A stretch of DNA of 64,000 nucleotides, taken from assembly GCF_050409585.1 (NCBI RefSeq), contig NZ_JBNUPE010000010.1:1-64000 (forward strand), written 5' to 3'. The position numbers were made by a program, and so were the translations under genes. Below are positions 11,004-19,479 of the stretch, one piece after another (position 1 is the stretch's first letter; the number at the start of each line of letters is the position of its first letter). This DNA comes from Facklamia sp050409585 (GTDB lineage: Bacteria; Bacillota; Bacilli; Lactobacillales; Aerococcaceae). Under the pieces are notes generated by a model, which had not been told where the DNA came from, did not search any database, and worked only from the letters and a program-made list of their open reading frames with translations.

Positions 11004-12032
11004 TTATTGATTAAATTCTTTTAATATCTGCTCCATAAGGACAATCATGCGTGAATAATGCATCGTCGAAGGTCCTAAGATACTTAAAGACATTTTGCTT
11101 AAGGCTTGTGTGAAGGTTCCCGTCACTAAAGATAAATGACGCATCCCTTGCGGAGCAAACTCTTGTCCGAAAAGAACTTCGATTCCATCTTGACGTTGTT
11201 CAAAGAGATCAAATAATTCATTCGATCCATCAATCAAATTGAATAATTTTTTGTATTCATTGTTGGAATAACGCTGATCCAAACAATCAAAAAGATTATT
11301 CTTGCCAGAAACAAAATAACGCGTTCCTTTAACTTGTTGAATTGACTTCTCAACTAAAGGAGAAAAATCAATCGAAGTTGACAATTGTCTTTGCATAATC
11401 ATCGGAATAGTTAATTTAGTCCGCTGATAAGCATCTTCTAATGTAATACCTCGCAATTCTGAATTAAGAATTGAACGCATTTGACGTAAATCATCATCCT
11501 CAACCGGATATAAGGTTTGGAACATTTTATTTTCCACATGTCCTTGATCCGATAATAAAATAGCCATTATTTGATGGTTACTTAAAAGCACTAACTTAAA
11601 GTCAGCCACTCGATGCTCTTCATTATTCTGTCCAAAAACCAAGCAAGGTAATCCAGTTAATGAGACCAATAAATCCGCAGCAATTTTCGCCATCTTAAAA
11701 TTCTCTTGTCGGCGATTTAAGAAGATTTCGCTAACTGCTTTGAGATCTGCTTCATAGGATTGCTCCCATGAATCATTCTCAATTTTAGTGATCAGACGAT
11801 CTACATAATAACGATAGCCTTCATAAGAAGGTATTCTACCACTTGATGTATGTGCCTTAACCAGAAAGCCGTTTTTTTCTAAAACAACCATCTCATTACG
11901 AACAGTTGCCGGACTTATATCAAGAAAACTCTCCTTGAGTAAAGTCTTTGACCCGATTGGTGCCTCTAAATTTGCATAAAGGCGAACAATTAATTCTAAG
12001 ATTTGGTGTTGTCTGGCTGTTAATATGATCAA
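11004..12032 (-). CDS. hrcA: heat-inducible transcription repressor HrcA
   Basis: 342 residues. N-terminal winged helix (LTARQHQILELIVRLY, PIGSKTLL, SPATVRNEMVVLEKNGF) followed by the GAF-like core of HrcA (RIPSYEGYRYYVDRL) and the C-terminal domain with GPSTMHYSRMIVLME. It represses its own operon through CIRCE when free GroEL is abundant. The start is uncertain: the only ordinary start is TTG at 12032, but the ribosome site GAGGTGA directly abuts it; ATC or ATA codons 1-2 triplets later would be spaced better. Confidence 0.95.
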   Translation of the reverse strand: MIILTARQHQILELIVRLYANLEAPIGSKTLLKESFLDISPATVRNEMVVLEKNGFLVKAHTSSGRIPSYEGYRYYVDRLITKIENDSWEQSYEADLKAVSEIFLNRRQENFKMAKIAADLLVSLTGLPCLVFGQNNEEHRVADFKLVLLSNHQIMAILLSDQGHVENKMFQTLYPVEDDDLRQMRSILNSELRGITLEDAYQRTKLTIPMIMQRQLSTSIDFSPLVEKSIQQVKGTRYFVSGKNNLFDCLDQRYSNNEYKKLFNLIDGSNELFDLFEQRQDGIEVLFGQEFAPQGMRHLSLVTGTFTQALSKMSLSILGPSTMHYSRMIVLMEQILKEFNQ

Positions 12033-12045
12033 TCACCTCACATTA

Positions 12046-12072
12046 TTAGCACTTATTCATATCGAGTGCTAA
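12046..12072 (-). promoter_or_regulatory. CIRCE operator of hrcA operon
   Basis: TTAGCACTT (12046-12054), nine bases, GAGTGCTAA (12064-12072). This matches the CIRCE consensus TTAGCACTC-N9-GAGTGCTAA with one mismatch. It lies between the -10 box and hrcA, the normal position for HrcA repression; in the transcript it can also fold as a 5' UTR stem. Confidence 0.93.
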
Positions 12073-12080
12073 CTGTCTCT

Positions 12081-12109
12081 ATCTTACTATCCTCCATCAC
12101 CTTTGTCAA
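12081..12109 (-). promoter_or_regulatory. promoter of hrcA-grpE-dnaK-dnaJ
   Basis: Minus strand -35 TTGACA (12109-12104), 17-nt spacer, -10 TAAGAT (12086-12081). A vegetative promoter directly upstream of CIRCE. Confidence 0.85.
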
Positions 12110-12136
12110 GGGATTATGCCCATAAAATTAAAAAAA

Positions 12137-12163
12137 TTAGCACTCTCAATTCGAAAGTGCTAA
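12137..12163 (-). terminator. CIRCE-like palindrome acting as ribF terminator
   Basis: TTAGCACTC (12137-12145), nine bases, AAGTGCTAA (12155-12163): again CIRCE with one mismatch and exact N9 spacing. On the minus strand the stem is followed by TTTTTTTAATTTT, so it also looks like an intrinsic terminator just after ribF and upstream of the hrcA promoter. It could bind HrcA, terminate transcription, or both. The sequence is seen; dual function is inferred. Confidence 0.75.
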
Positions 12164-12183
12164 TTATATCTATCGATCCTTGA

Positions 12184-13119
12184 TTATTTAAAGTACGCCC
12201 GTGTATGGTCTTGATCCTTTTCAAGTTGATTAATCAAACCTTCAATACCATCAAATTTAATCTCTCCACGTAAGTAATGATGCCACTTAATACGAACCTT
12301 TTCCCCATAAATCATACGATCAAAGTCTAAAATATAAACTTCAATGGAGAGTTCTTTCACATCATCAAAGGTAATATTATATCCAATAGATGCCATGCCC
12401 ATATACCATTGGCCTTGAACACAAATTTCGACAATATACACCCCTATGCTAGGTGTTAACTGACCATAATCCATTGCCACATTCGCTGTTGGAAATCCTA
12501 ATTTTCTCCCTCTTTTTAAGCCATTGATGACAAGTCCTCTGGTTTCATAAATGTAACCTAATTCTTGGTTAGCTAAATCAATATTACCATTTGATAGCTG
12601 GTATTGAATTTCACTTGAAGAAATCTTATGGTCACCGATTGTCTTTTTAGGAATTTCGCTAATTTTAAAGCGTCCCTGGCTGTGGTCGACTAAAGTTTGC
12701 ATATTAGCTATCTCTTTCAGACCGTATGTATAGTCAAAACCTGCCACCACATGAACGGCATTCAAATTAACCATGTAGCTGTCCACGAACTCTTGTGGAC
12801 TCTGAGCTCCCATGGCTGAAGTGAACTCAGCAATATATAAAATATCTACTCCATTAACCTCCATCAGTTCTATTTTACGAGGGTTATCACTTAAATAAAA
12901 GTAGTGATTCGGATGGATCTGTTGATAAACAAGACGAGGAGTATGGTTAAAAGTTAAGACGGCTAAAGGGACTTGATAATGATCTGCTAATTCACGCCCC
13001 TTTTTGATAACTTCTTGATGGCCTAAATGAACACCATCAAAAAAGCCTAGAGCTAAAACGACTGGTTGGTCATATAGTTGTTCTTGATCGTAAGGATGTG
13101 CTAAATAAATTGTCTGCAA
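12184..13119 (-). CDS. ribF: bifunctional riboflavin kinase / FAD synthetase
   Basis: 311 residues. The N-terminal FMN adenylyltransferase domain has ALGFFDGVHLGHQEVI (nucleotide-binding) and ISSSEIQ; the C-terminal riboflavin kinase domain has GRKLGFPTANV and YGEKVRIKWHHYLRGEIKFDGIEGLI. It makes FMN then FAD. The start is TTG at 13119, with GGAG inside the last truB codons eight bases upstream; the genes are only 3 bp apart, so they form one transcript from the truB promoter. Confidence 0.95.
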   Translation of the reverse strand: MQTIYLAHPYDQEQLYDQPVVLALGFFDGVHLGHQEVIKKGRELADHYQVPLAVLTFNHTPRLVYQQIHPNHYFYLSDNPRKIELMEVNGVDILYIAEFTSAMGAQSPQEFVDSYMVNLNAVHVVAGFDYTYGLKEIANMQTLVDHSQGRFKISEIPKKTIGDHKISSSEIQYQLSNGNIDLANQELGYIYETRGLVINGLKRGRKLGFPTANVAMDYGQLTPSIGVYIVEICVQGQWYMGMASIGYNITFDDVKELSIEVYILDFDRMIYGEKVRIKWHHYLRGEIKFDGIEGLINQLEKDQDHTRAYFK

Positions 13120-13122
13120 GGC

Positions 13123-14043
13123 TTAAACTCCTTCCATTGGAAACATCTTAATAGGTTTTATTAAATTCTCTTTGCTAGGATGTGGGCCGTAAATTGCTAA
13201 CAAACGGTCTTGATAAAATAAGGCAGTTGGTTCAATAAGCCTGTCATTAAAATAATTAATGTCTAAAACTTTTCCATGTTTAATGTCTGTAAACTGTTCT
13301 GGATTTAGTTGGATTTTTGCATAGTCAGAAACTGCCGTTTCAATGGGGTGAACAGCTGTATTTAAGGAGTCTTTTTCTGCTAATTGCCTTAATTCATCTA
13401 AGCGATAACTATCCGCTTGACGATAACCCGCTGCTTGAGTTCGCACTAATTGGGACATGTGGCTAGGATATCCTAATAACTTACCGCAATCTACCGCTAA
13501 GGTTCTGACATAGGTCCCTTTACTGCACTTTACTTCAAAGGAGAAAGTTTGCCTTTTTTCACTGGTGTGATATTGTGACGGAGCTAAACGCTTGAAGTAG
13601 TCGATAGATACTTGACGTTCAGGCCTTTCTACTTCAATACCTGCTCGGGCATATTCATAGAGTCTTTTCCCTTTGACCTTGACCGCCGAGTAATAAGGAG
13701 GAATCTGCCTGATTTTGCCTGTTAATAAAGCCATAGCTTGATCAATAACTTGATCATCAACGGCTTGTTCTACTAATTTCTTTGCAATAACTTGTCCCTG
13801 GGCATCTTCCGTATCGGTGGCTTGACCTAAAGTGACTTCTCCTTGATAGATCTTTTTGCTATCCATTAGTATTTCAACTAACTTGGTTGCCTGTCCTAAA
13901 CAGACAACTAAAACGCCCTCAACTTCAGGATCCAAGGTCCCACAATGGCCTACACGCTTCATTTGAAAAATCTTACGCATTTTAAATACTACATCATGAC
14001 TCGTCATGCCCTTTTCTTTCCAAACAGCGACAATTCCGTTCAT
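13123..14043 (-). CDS. truB: tRNA pseudouridine-55 synthase TruB
   Basis: 306 residues. It modifies U55 in the T-loop of tRNAs. Visible motifs: MTSHDVVFKMRKIF, RVGHCGTLDPEVEGVLVVCLGQATKL with the catalytic Asp in GTLDP, the IPPYYSAVKVKGKRLYEYARAG loop, and CSKGTYVRTLAVDCGK. A separate promoter precedes it, since a strong terminator follows rbfA. Confidence 0.96.
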   Translation of the reverse strand: MNGIVAVWKEKGMTSHDVVFKMRKIFQMKRVGHCGTLDPEVEGVLVVCLGQATKLVEILMDSKKIYQGEVTLGQATDTEDAQGQVIAKKLVEQAVDDQVIDQAMALLTGKIRQIPPYYSAVKVKGKRLYEYARAGIEVERPERQVSIDYFKRLAPSQYHTSEKRQTFSFEVKCSKGTYVRTLAVDCGKLLGYPSHMSQLVRTQAAGYRQADSYRLDELRQLAEKDSLNTAVHPIETAVSDYAKIQLNPEQFTDIKHGKVLDINYFNDRLIEPTALFYQDRLLAIYGPHPSKENLIKPIKMFPMEGV

Positions 14044-14075
14044 TCAAGCCAACCCCTTTATTAATAACAATTATG

Positions 14076-14104
14076 ATTATACTTTAATTGGCACTTGCTT
14101 CCAA
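14076..14104 (-). promoter_or_regulatory. promoter of truB-ribF
   Basis: Minus strand -35 TTGGAA (14104-14099), 17-nt spacer, -10 TATAAT (14081-14076), downstream of the rbfA terminator and about 35 bp before the truB start. Confidence 0.75.
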
Positions 14105-14126
14105 GCAAGATTCTTAATTCTACAAG

Positions 14127-14183
14127 AATAAAAGAGCTGTTTTACCGCCTCTCATTTAATGAGAGCAGTGAAAAAACAGCTCT
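14127..14183 (-). terminator. terminator after rbfA
   Basis: Very long inverted repeat: AAGAGCTGTTTT... with internal CTCTCATT/AATGAGAG, then AAAACAGCTCTT, followed on the minus strand by TTTATTC. It closes the rimP-to-rbfA operon. Confidence 0.88.
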
Positions 14184-14203
14184 TGATTTGTGAAAACTTA
14201 AGA

Positions 14204-14590
14204 TTATTGCTCAGTCTGAACTGAGCTTGCTTCATCAAAAGATTCAGATTCATGCAATTGATTTAATAATGAATCGATTCGACTACCATAGTCTACTGAT
14301 TGGTCTCTTTCAAATTTAACTTCGGGAACCTTATAAAGACTTAAACGACTTCCAAGTTCCGAGCGAACTTTACCTGTTATTGCTTTCAAACCATCACTTG
14401 TTTTTTGTCTTTCTCCGGCTTTATCACTTAAAGTAGAATAAAAAATTGTAGCATTTTGTAAGTCGCCTGTAAGCTCTACATCAGTAATAGTAACCCCTTC
14501 AACACGAGGGTCTTTAATCTCTTTTAGAAGAATATCATTAACTTCTCGCATTATTTCTTGACGAACACGTCCTATACGATATTTAACCAT
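14204..14590 (-). CDS. rbfA: ribosome-binding factor A
   Basis: 128 residues, the usual length. KH-like fold with RIGRVRQEIMREVNDILLKEIKDPRV at the start and the VTITDVELTGDLQNATIFYS strand pair. It aids late 16S rRNA/30S maturation. The last 15 residues are acidic and variable. It follows infB by 11 bp and is the last gene of the rimP-nusA-ylxR-ylxQ-infB-rbfA transcript. Confidence 0.95.
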   Translation of the reverse strand: MVKYRIGRVRQEIMREVNDILLKEIKDPRVEGVTITDVELTGDLQNATIFYSTLSDKAGERQKTSDGLKAITGKVRSELGSRLSLYKVPEVKFERDQSVDYGSRIDSLLNQLHESESFDEASSVQTEQ

Positions 14591-14601
14591 TTCATACTCC
14601 T

Positions 14602-16935
14602 TTATTTACGTTCAACTTCGACCATGCGATAGGCTTCAATAATATCATCGACTTTGATATCATTATAGCCTTCAATCATAATTCCACATTCTAATCCTTT
14701 GTTTACTTCTTTAGCATCATCTTTAAAACGTTTCAAACTGGCTAGATCTCCTTCGTAAATAACGATGTTATCACGTATCAAGCGTACCTTGCTCGTGCGT
14801 TGAATGAAGCCATCTAAAACAAATGAACCAGCGATGGTGCCTAATTTAGAAACAGAATAGGTTTCACGTACTACTGCTTGCCCTGTTACTTCCTCAACAT
14901 ACTCAGGGTCCAGCATTCCTTTCATAGCTGTTTCAATTTCATCAATTACATTGTAAATAATGTTATGGAGACGAATATCTACTTGCTCTTCTTCTGCTTG
15001 TTGTTTTGCTTGAGGAGTTGGTCGAACATTAAATCCTACCACAATTGCTGATGAGGCATTAGCTAAAGTAATATCAGCCTCATTAATTGCTCCTACCGCC
15101 TGATGGACAATATTAACTTTTACTCCCTCCACATCTATTTTCATCAATGAAGCAGCTAATGCTTCTACTGAACCTTGTACATCTGCTTTTAGGATTACGT
15201 TAACTGATCTTAACTCACCTTCTTGTAAGGTTTCGAAAAGATTATCCAAAGTAACTTTCTTCTTAAGGTCTCTTTGTTGTTCTTGAGCCTTCTGAGCTCT
15301 TTCTTCTCCAACTTGACGAGCTGTTTTTTCATCTTCAAAGACCACAAACTGGTCTCCTGCTTGAGGAGCATCATTCAAGCCTGTAATTTCCACCGGCATG
15401 GATGGACCAGCTGAGCGAATACGACGCCCTTGATCATTGACCATTGTTCTTACTCTACCATAGGTGTTACCCACAACAATTGGGTCCCCTATATGTAGGG
15501 TACCATGTTGAACTAATAAAGTCGCAGTGGCACCGGTAGCTTTATCTAAGCGCGCTTCAATGACTGAACCTAAAGCTAAACGGTCTGGGTTAGCTTTTAA
15601 TTCTTGAACTTCTGAAACCAGAAGAATCATCTCTAATAACTCATCCAAATTAGTCCCGTATTTAGCTGAAATATTAACAAAGATATGTTCGCCACCCCAG
15701 TCCTCAGAAATAATACCATGTTCAGATAATTCGGTCATTACCTTATCTGGATTGGCTTCAGGTTTATCAATTTTGTTAATCGCTACAATTATCGGTACAT
15801 CTGCAGCTTTGGCATGATTAATCGCTTCAACCGTTTGAGGCATCACGCCATCATCTGCTGCAACAACAATAATTGTAATATCAGTCACATCTGCACCACG
15901 TGCACGCATGGTTGTAAAGGCAGCATGTCCTGGCGTATCAAGAAAAGTGATTGGCTTATCATTTAAAACAATTTGATAGGCACCAATATGTTGAGTAATT
16001 CCACCAGCTTCTCCTTCAGTCACTCTCGAATGGCGGAAGGAGTCCAAGAGACTGGTTTTTCCGTGGTCAACGTGACCCATAATTGTAACAACTGGTGGAC
16101 GAATGCTTTGATTATCATCAGCAGCAGCTTCTTCAAAATAATGATCTAAGTCTGAAACTTCAACAACAACTTTTTCAATAGGTTCAACGCCATATTCTAA
16201 ACAGATAATTTCAATCACTTCTTTAGAAAGTGCCTGGTTTTGATTGACCATTACCCCTTGTAGCAATAGTTTTTTAATAATTTCAGTTGCATCTCGGTGG
16301 AAGCCTTTAGCAATATCTTGTACATTCATTCCTTCAGTATAGTAGAACGCTTCTGGAAGGTCTTTATGCTTACGAGCTGTTAAGCCTTTAGACTCTTTTT
16401 GATAGTTACTATTTTGCTTACCACGACGGCCACGACGGCGATCGCCACGACTTCTTTTGGATCCACCAGTGGATTTATTTGAAGAATTACTTTGATTGCT
16501 TTGATTTGCTTTTTGACCCTCTACAGCTTGTTTACTATCAGTTGATTTCTTTTGCTTAGAAGCTGCCTTTTCATTAGGATTTTTAGACTTAGTGTTAGGG
16601 TTTGTATTATGACCTTGTGCTTGAGAATCTTTTTGAGAAGAAGGCTTTTTAGAAGCTTTCGACTTGTCTTCATCCTTGCGCTGCTTGGCATCTTTGTGTT
16701 GATTGTTTTTTTGATTTGATTCTTTAGTAGCTTCCGTCTTCTTAACATCCTTTTTGGTTTGTTTACCACTAGTCTTCTTATTTTGTAAAGCTTTCTTTAA
16801 TTGTTCTTGTTGTTCTTGCGTTACCGAGGACATATGGCTATTAAATTCAAAACCATTATTTTCAGCAAGCACTAAGACTTCTTTTGAAGTCATATTGTTT
16901 TGTTTAGCAAATTCATATATACGAATAGTACTCAT
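14602..16935 (-). CDS. infB: translation initiation factor IF-2
   Basis: 777 residues. An IF2_N domain (1-50) is followed by a low-complexity Lys/Ser/Asn/Gln-rich linker (about 50-190), a second IF2_N copy near 205-255, then the GTPase domain starting around residue 285 ([34 protein letters not shown]), and domains II-IV. It places fMet-tRNA on the 30S. The lysine-rich linker generates a spurious open frame but no extra gene. Start at ATG 16935 with GGAAGGTG upstream. Confidence 0.97.
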   Translation of the reverse strand: MSTIRIYEFAKQNNMTSKEVLVLAENNGFEFNSHMSSVTQEQQEQLKKALQNKKTSGKQTKKDVKKTEATKESNQKNNQHKDAKQRKDEDKSKASKKPSSQKDSQAQGHNTNPNTKSKNPNEKAASKQKKSTDSKQAVEGQKANQSNQSNSSNKSTGGSKRSRGDRRRGRRGKQNSNYQKESKGLTARKHKDLPEAFYYTEGMNVQDIAKGFHRDATEIIKKLLLQGVMVNQNQALSKEVIEIICLEYGVEPIEKVVVEVSDLDHYFEEAAADDNQSIRPPVVTIMGHVDHGKTSLLDSFRHSRVTEGEAGGITQHIGAYQIVLNDKPITFLDTPGHAAFTTMRARGADVTDITIIVVAADDGVMPQTVEAINHAKAADVPIIVAINKIDKPEANPDKVMTELSEHGIISEDWGGEHIFVNISAKYGTNLDELLEMILLVSEVQELKANPDRLALGSVIEARLDKATGATATLLVQHGTLHIGDPIVVGNTYGRVRTMVNDQGRRIRSAGPSMPVEITGLNDAPQAGDQFVVFEDEKTARQVGEERAQKAQEQQRDLKKKVTLDNLFETLQEGELRSVNVILKADVQGSVEALAASLMKIDVEGVKVNIVHQAVGAINEADITLANASSAIVVGFNVRPTPQAKQQAEEEQVDIRLHNIIYNVIDEIETAMKGMLDPEYVEEVTGQAVVRETYSVSKLGTIAGSFVLDGFIQRTSKVRLIRDNIVIYEGDLASLKRFKDDAKEVNKGLECGIMIEGYNDIKVDDIIEAYRMVEVERK

Positions 16936-16957
16936 ACAAACACCTTCCTATCTTGTA

Positions 16958-17284
16958 TTATTGATTATTCATTGTATTTTCTCCTGTCACATAAGATAAA
17001 AATTTTTCAGCCATTCCTCGATCGGTTATGCCGCAAATTGTGCGTGATTTGCCGATTGCATGGCTGATTTGATATTTTGTAAAACGATGATTAATGGCTA
17101 TTTTTTTTTCACTAGCCAAACGATGGTAGCGATCACTAGTGGAATCACTGGCATCAATCGCTAAAATCAAAAGTTTAACTTTTTTGTTCTTTGTGGCTTT
17201 AGTGACTAAATCGTCACCGGAAATTAACTTAGAGGCTCTTTGAGCCAAACCTAATAAATTGAGTTGTTTTTCTTCTGGGCTCAT
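16958..17284 (-). CDS. ylxQ: L7Ae-like ribosomal/K-turn binding protein YlxQ
   Basis: 108 residues of the L7Ae/L30e family: LGLAQRASKLISGDDLV, KVKLLILAIDASDSTSDR, and a C-terminal GKSRTICGITDRGMAEKF. The homologue in Bacillus binds kink-turn RNA. The ATG overlaps the ylxR stop by 4 bp (ATGA), so the pair is translationally coupled inside the nusA-infB operon. Confidence 0.9.
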   Translation of the reverse strand: MSPEEKQLNLLGLAQRASKLISGDDLVTKATKNKKVKLLILAIDASDSTSDRYHRLASEKKIAINHRFTKYQISHAIGKSRTICGITDRGMAEKFLSYVTGENTMNNQ

Positions 17285-17583
17285 AGTAGTTCTTTTCGCG
17301 CCTTTTGGTGGTCTAGAAAGCGATAAAGTTCTTGATAAAACTCTTTATCAATCTCCATTTCAAATGTTCGATTAAAAACTTTTTTCTTTTCCGCTTGTAT
17401 GGCTAACTCTGGATCCAAGGAGATATAGGCTCCTCGTCCATTCTTTTTACCAGTTGGGTCTATTTCAATGGTACCTTCTGGGGTTCTCACAATACGGATT
17501 AAATCTTTTTTGGGATGAGATTCACCAGTAACAACACATTTGCGCATGGGAACTTTTCTTTTTTTCGCTTGGCTCATTTCCAT
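17281..17583 (-). CDS. ylxR: YlxR family RNA-binding protein (RNase P modulator)
   Basis: 100 residues. The family core PMRKCVVTGE and GRGAYISLDPE is clear. The protein is encoded in nusA-infB operons of Firmicutes, and Bacillus YlxR (RnpM) has been linked to RNase P regulation. The N-terminus is basic. Placed 28 bp after nusA. Confidence 0.9.
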   Translation of the reverse strand: MEMSQAKKRKVPMRKCVVTGESHPKKDLIRIVRTPEGTIEIDPTGKKNGRGAYISLDPELAIQAEKKKVFNRTFEMEIDKEFYQELYRFLDHQKARKELL

Positions 17584-17611
17584 CCTCCTTTGATGTTAAT
17601 AAATTAAGTGC

Positions 17612-18865
17612 TTATTCTTGCTCTGATTCTTCAGTTTCTTCAAACGCTTGCTCCAGCTCTTCATCAAGTGATTCCTCTGCCGATTCACGATATTCTAAAT
17701 CAGCTTCTGCTGGATCGTCATCTAACTGGCTGGAAGTCTCTTGAAGCATTTCTTCAAGATTATCTAAATCCTCTGCAAGATTTAATTCTTCTTGTCCAGT
17801 TGATTCAACTGCTTTTTGTTCAATTAAATATTCTTGATAGCTAGTCTCAGACTTAATATCAATCTTATAACCAGTTAAACGAGCTGCTAAACGAGCGTTT
17901 TGTCCTTTTTTACCGATGGCTAAGGATAACTGATAATCTGGTACCACAACAATACAAGAATGATTATCTTCATCAAACACAACATTAATCACTTCTGCTG
18001 GATTCATAGCATTTTTTATGAAGGTAGAGGGGTCTTCATCCCATTGAATGATATCCATATTCTCACCATTTAATTCATTGACAATACTTTGAACTCGAGA
18101 TCCTCTCGGACCAACACAAGTTCCAACTGGATCAATATTAGAATCACGCGAAGAAACTGCAACTTTCGAACGGTCGCCCGCTTCACGAGCAATTGAGATT
18201 ATTTCCACAACACCTTCGTAGATTTCCGGAACTTCTTGCTCAAATAATCTTTTAAGGAAATCAGCATGTGAGCGTGAAACAACAATCTGTGGCCCCTTAC
18301 TAGTTTTATCTACCTTGACTACGTATACTTTTACCCGTTCATCCATTTGAAATTGCTCAGTTGGAATCTGTTCACTAGCCGGCATTATGGCTTCAACTTT
18401 ACCTAAGTTCACATAAACATTGCGAGCATCTGAACGTTCGATGATTCCTGTTAAAATTTCATCTTGATGCACAATAAATTCATCATAAATAATATCTCTT
18501 TCAGCCTCACGTATTCTTTGCATAACGACATGTTTAGCGGTTTGAGTAGCAATTCTTCCGAAATCTTTAGGAGTCACTTCAAATTTAATCTTGTCTCCTA
18601 TTTCATAGGCACGATTAATCTTCAAAGCTTCTTCTAGAGAAATTTCTAAAGTAGAATCATAATTGATATCCACAACTTCCTTAACTGAATAAACTTTAAT
18701 ATCGCCGGTTTCTTCGTTAAAAACAACTTCCACATTTTGTGCTTGATCATAATTTTTTTTGTAGGCCAAAATCAAAGCAGACTCTAAAGCTTCTTTAATA
18801 ACTTCAGGCTTTATCCCTTTTTCTGCTTCAAGAACCTTCATGGCATTTACTAATTCTTTGCTCAC
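17612..18865 (-). CDS. nusA: transcription termination/antitermination factor NusA
   Basis: 417 residues. N-terminal RNA polymerase-binding domain (1-130), S1 domain (about 136-200, ILTGIIERSDARNVYVNLGKVEAIMP), then two KH domains (VDPVGTCVGPRGSRVQSIV-like and LAIGKKGQNARLAARLTGYKIDI). The C-terminal tail (about 350-417) is a strongly acidic Glu/Asp/Leu stretch, longer than in Bacillus. Binds RNA polymerase and nascent RNA. Second gene of the rimP operon. Confidence 0.96.
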   Translation of the reverse strand: MSKELVNAMKVLEAEKGIKPEVIKEALESALILAYKKNYDQAQNVEVVFNEETGDIKVYSVKEVVDINYDSTLEISLEEALKINRAYEIGDKIKFEVTPKDFGRIATQTAKHVVMQRIREAERDIIYDEFIVHQDEILTGIIERSDARNVYVNLGKVEAIMPASEQIPTEQFQMDERVKVYVVKVDKTSKGPQIVVSRSHADFLKRLFEQEVPEIYEGVVEIISIAREAGDRSKVAVSSRDSNIDPVGTCVGPRGSRVQSIVNELNGENMDIIQWDEDPSTFIKNAMNPAEVINVVFDEDNHSCIVVVPDYQLSLAIGKKGQNARLAARLTGYKIDIKSETSYQEYLIEQKAVESTGQEELNLAEDLDNLEEMLQETSSQLDDDPAEADLEYRESAEESLDEELEQAFEETEESEQE

Positions 18866-18889
18866 ACTTAACTCTCCTATCTCATCTTG

Positions 18890-19366
18890 CTAAAACTTAA
18901 CAGCAAGTCTTGCCTTAGCGACACCCTTCTTATTAATTTCAAGTTCTTTAGTGACTGTTTTAATTGGAACCTTCAATAGATAATAATCCTCCGTCACATC
19001 TAAAAGAACGCCCTCATGTTGTTTTTCACCGTATTGAGGGGCATAGTAATCAAAGTGGACATATTCACCAATGGCTGACCGAATTTGATCTTCATTTTTC
19101 AAAGGTCTTTCAGCTCCTGGTGAGGAAACTTCTAAAAAGTAAGCTTCCGGAAAAGGATCTGGTTGCATAGTGTCTAAAACTTCAGAAATTTTTTCTGAAA
19201 TTAAAGCACAATGATCTAAATCAATGCCCCCTTCCTTATCAGCATAGATACGGAGAAACCAATGCTTTCCTTCTTTTAGATATTCAATATCAATAAGTTG
19301 ACAATCTAAGGATGCGATAATTGGCTCCACTAGCGGCTGAACTTTGTCTATCACAATACTCATCAA
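18890..19366 (-). CDS. rimP: ribosome maturation factor RimP
   Basis: 158 residues. N-terminal alpha/beta domain with LRIYADKEGGIDLDHCALISEKISEVLD and EVSSPGAERPLK, then an SH3-like C-terminal domain. Acts in 30S assembly. First gene of the rimP-nusA-ylxR-ylxQ-infB-rbfA operon; a promoter and a terminator-like hairpin precede it. Confidence 0.95.
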   Translation of the reverse strand: MMSIVIDKVQPLVEPIIASLDCQLIDIEYLKEGKHWFLRIYADKEGGIDLDHCALISEKISEVLDTMQPDPFPEAYFLEVSSPGAERPLKNEDQIRSAIGEYVHFDYYAPQYGEKQHEGVLLDVTEDYYLLKVPIKTVTKELEINKKGVAKARLAVKF

Positions 19367-19396
19367 TTCACCTCTTCATTTTTATTTTGGTTGAAT

Positions 19397-19425
19397 AATA
19401 AAAGAGCGAGCGTTTCCGCCCACTC
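19397..19425 (-). terminator. terminator or attenuator in the rimP leader
   Basis: On the minus strand a 9-bp stem GAGTGGGCG/CGCTCGCTC (19425-19417, 19412-19404) closes a GAAA tetraloop and is followed by TTTTATTATT. It lies between the predicted rimP promoter and rimP itself, so it can end polC transcripts but also attenuate the rimP operon. Confidence 0.7.
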
Positions 19426-19449
19426 CTCCTCGAATAATTTGCTAAATAG

Positions 19450-19478
19450 AGTATATCATATTATCTATTCATCAACAA
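19450..19478 (-). promoter_or_regulatory. promoter of the rimP-nusA-infB operon
   Basis: Minus strand -35 TTGTTG (19478-19473), 17-nt spacer ending TGA, -10 TATACT (19455-19450), giving an extended -10. It begins immediately downstream of the polC stop. Confidence 0.7.
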
Positions 19479-19479
19479 G

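Noticed and set aside
16521..16769. Open frame of 82 residues inside infB
   Set aside because: It arises from the Lys/Ser-rich linker of IF-2 read in another frame; very basic composition and no start signals.
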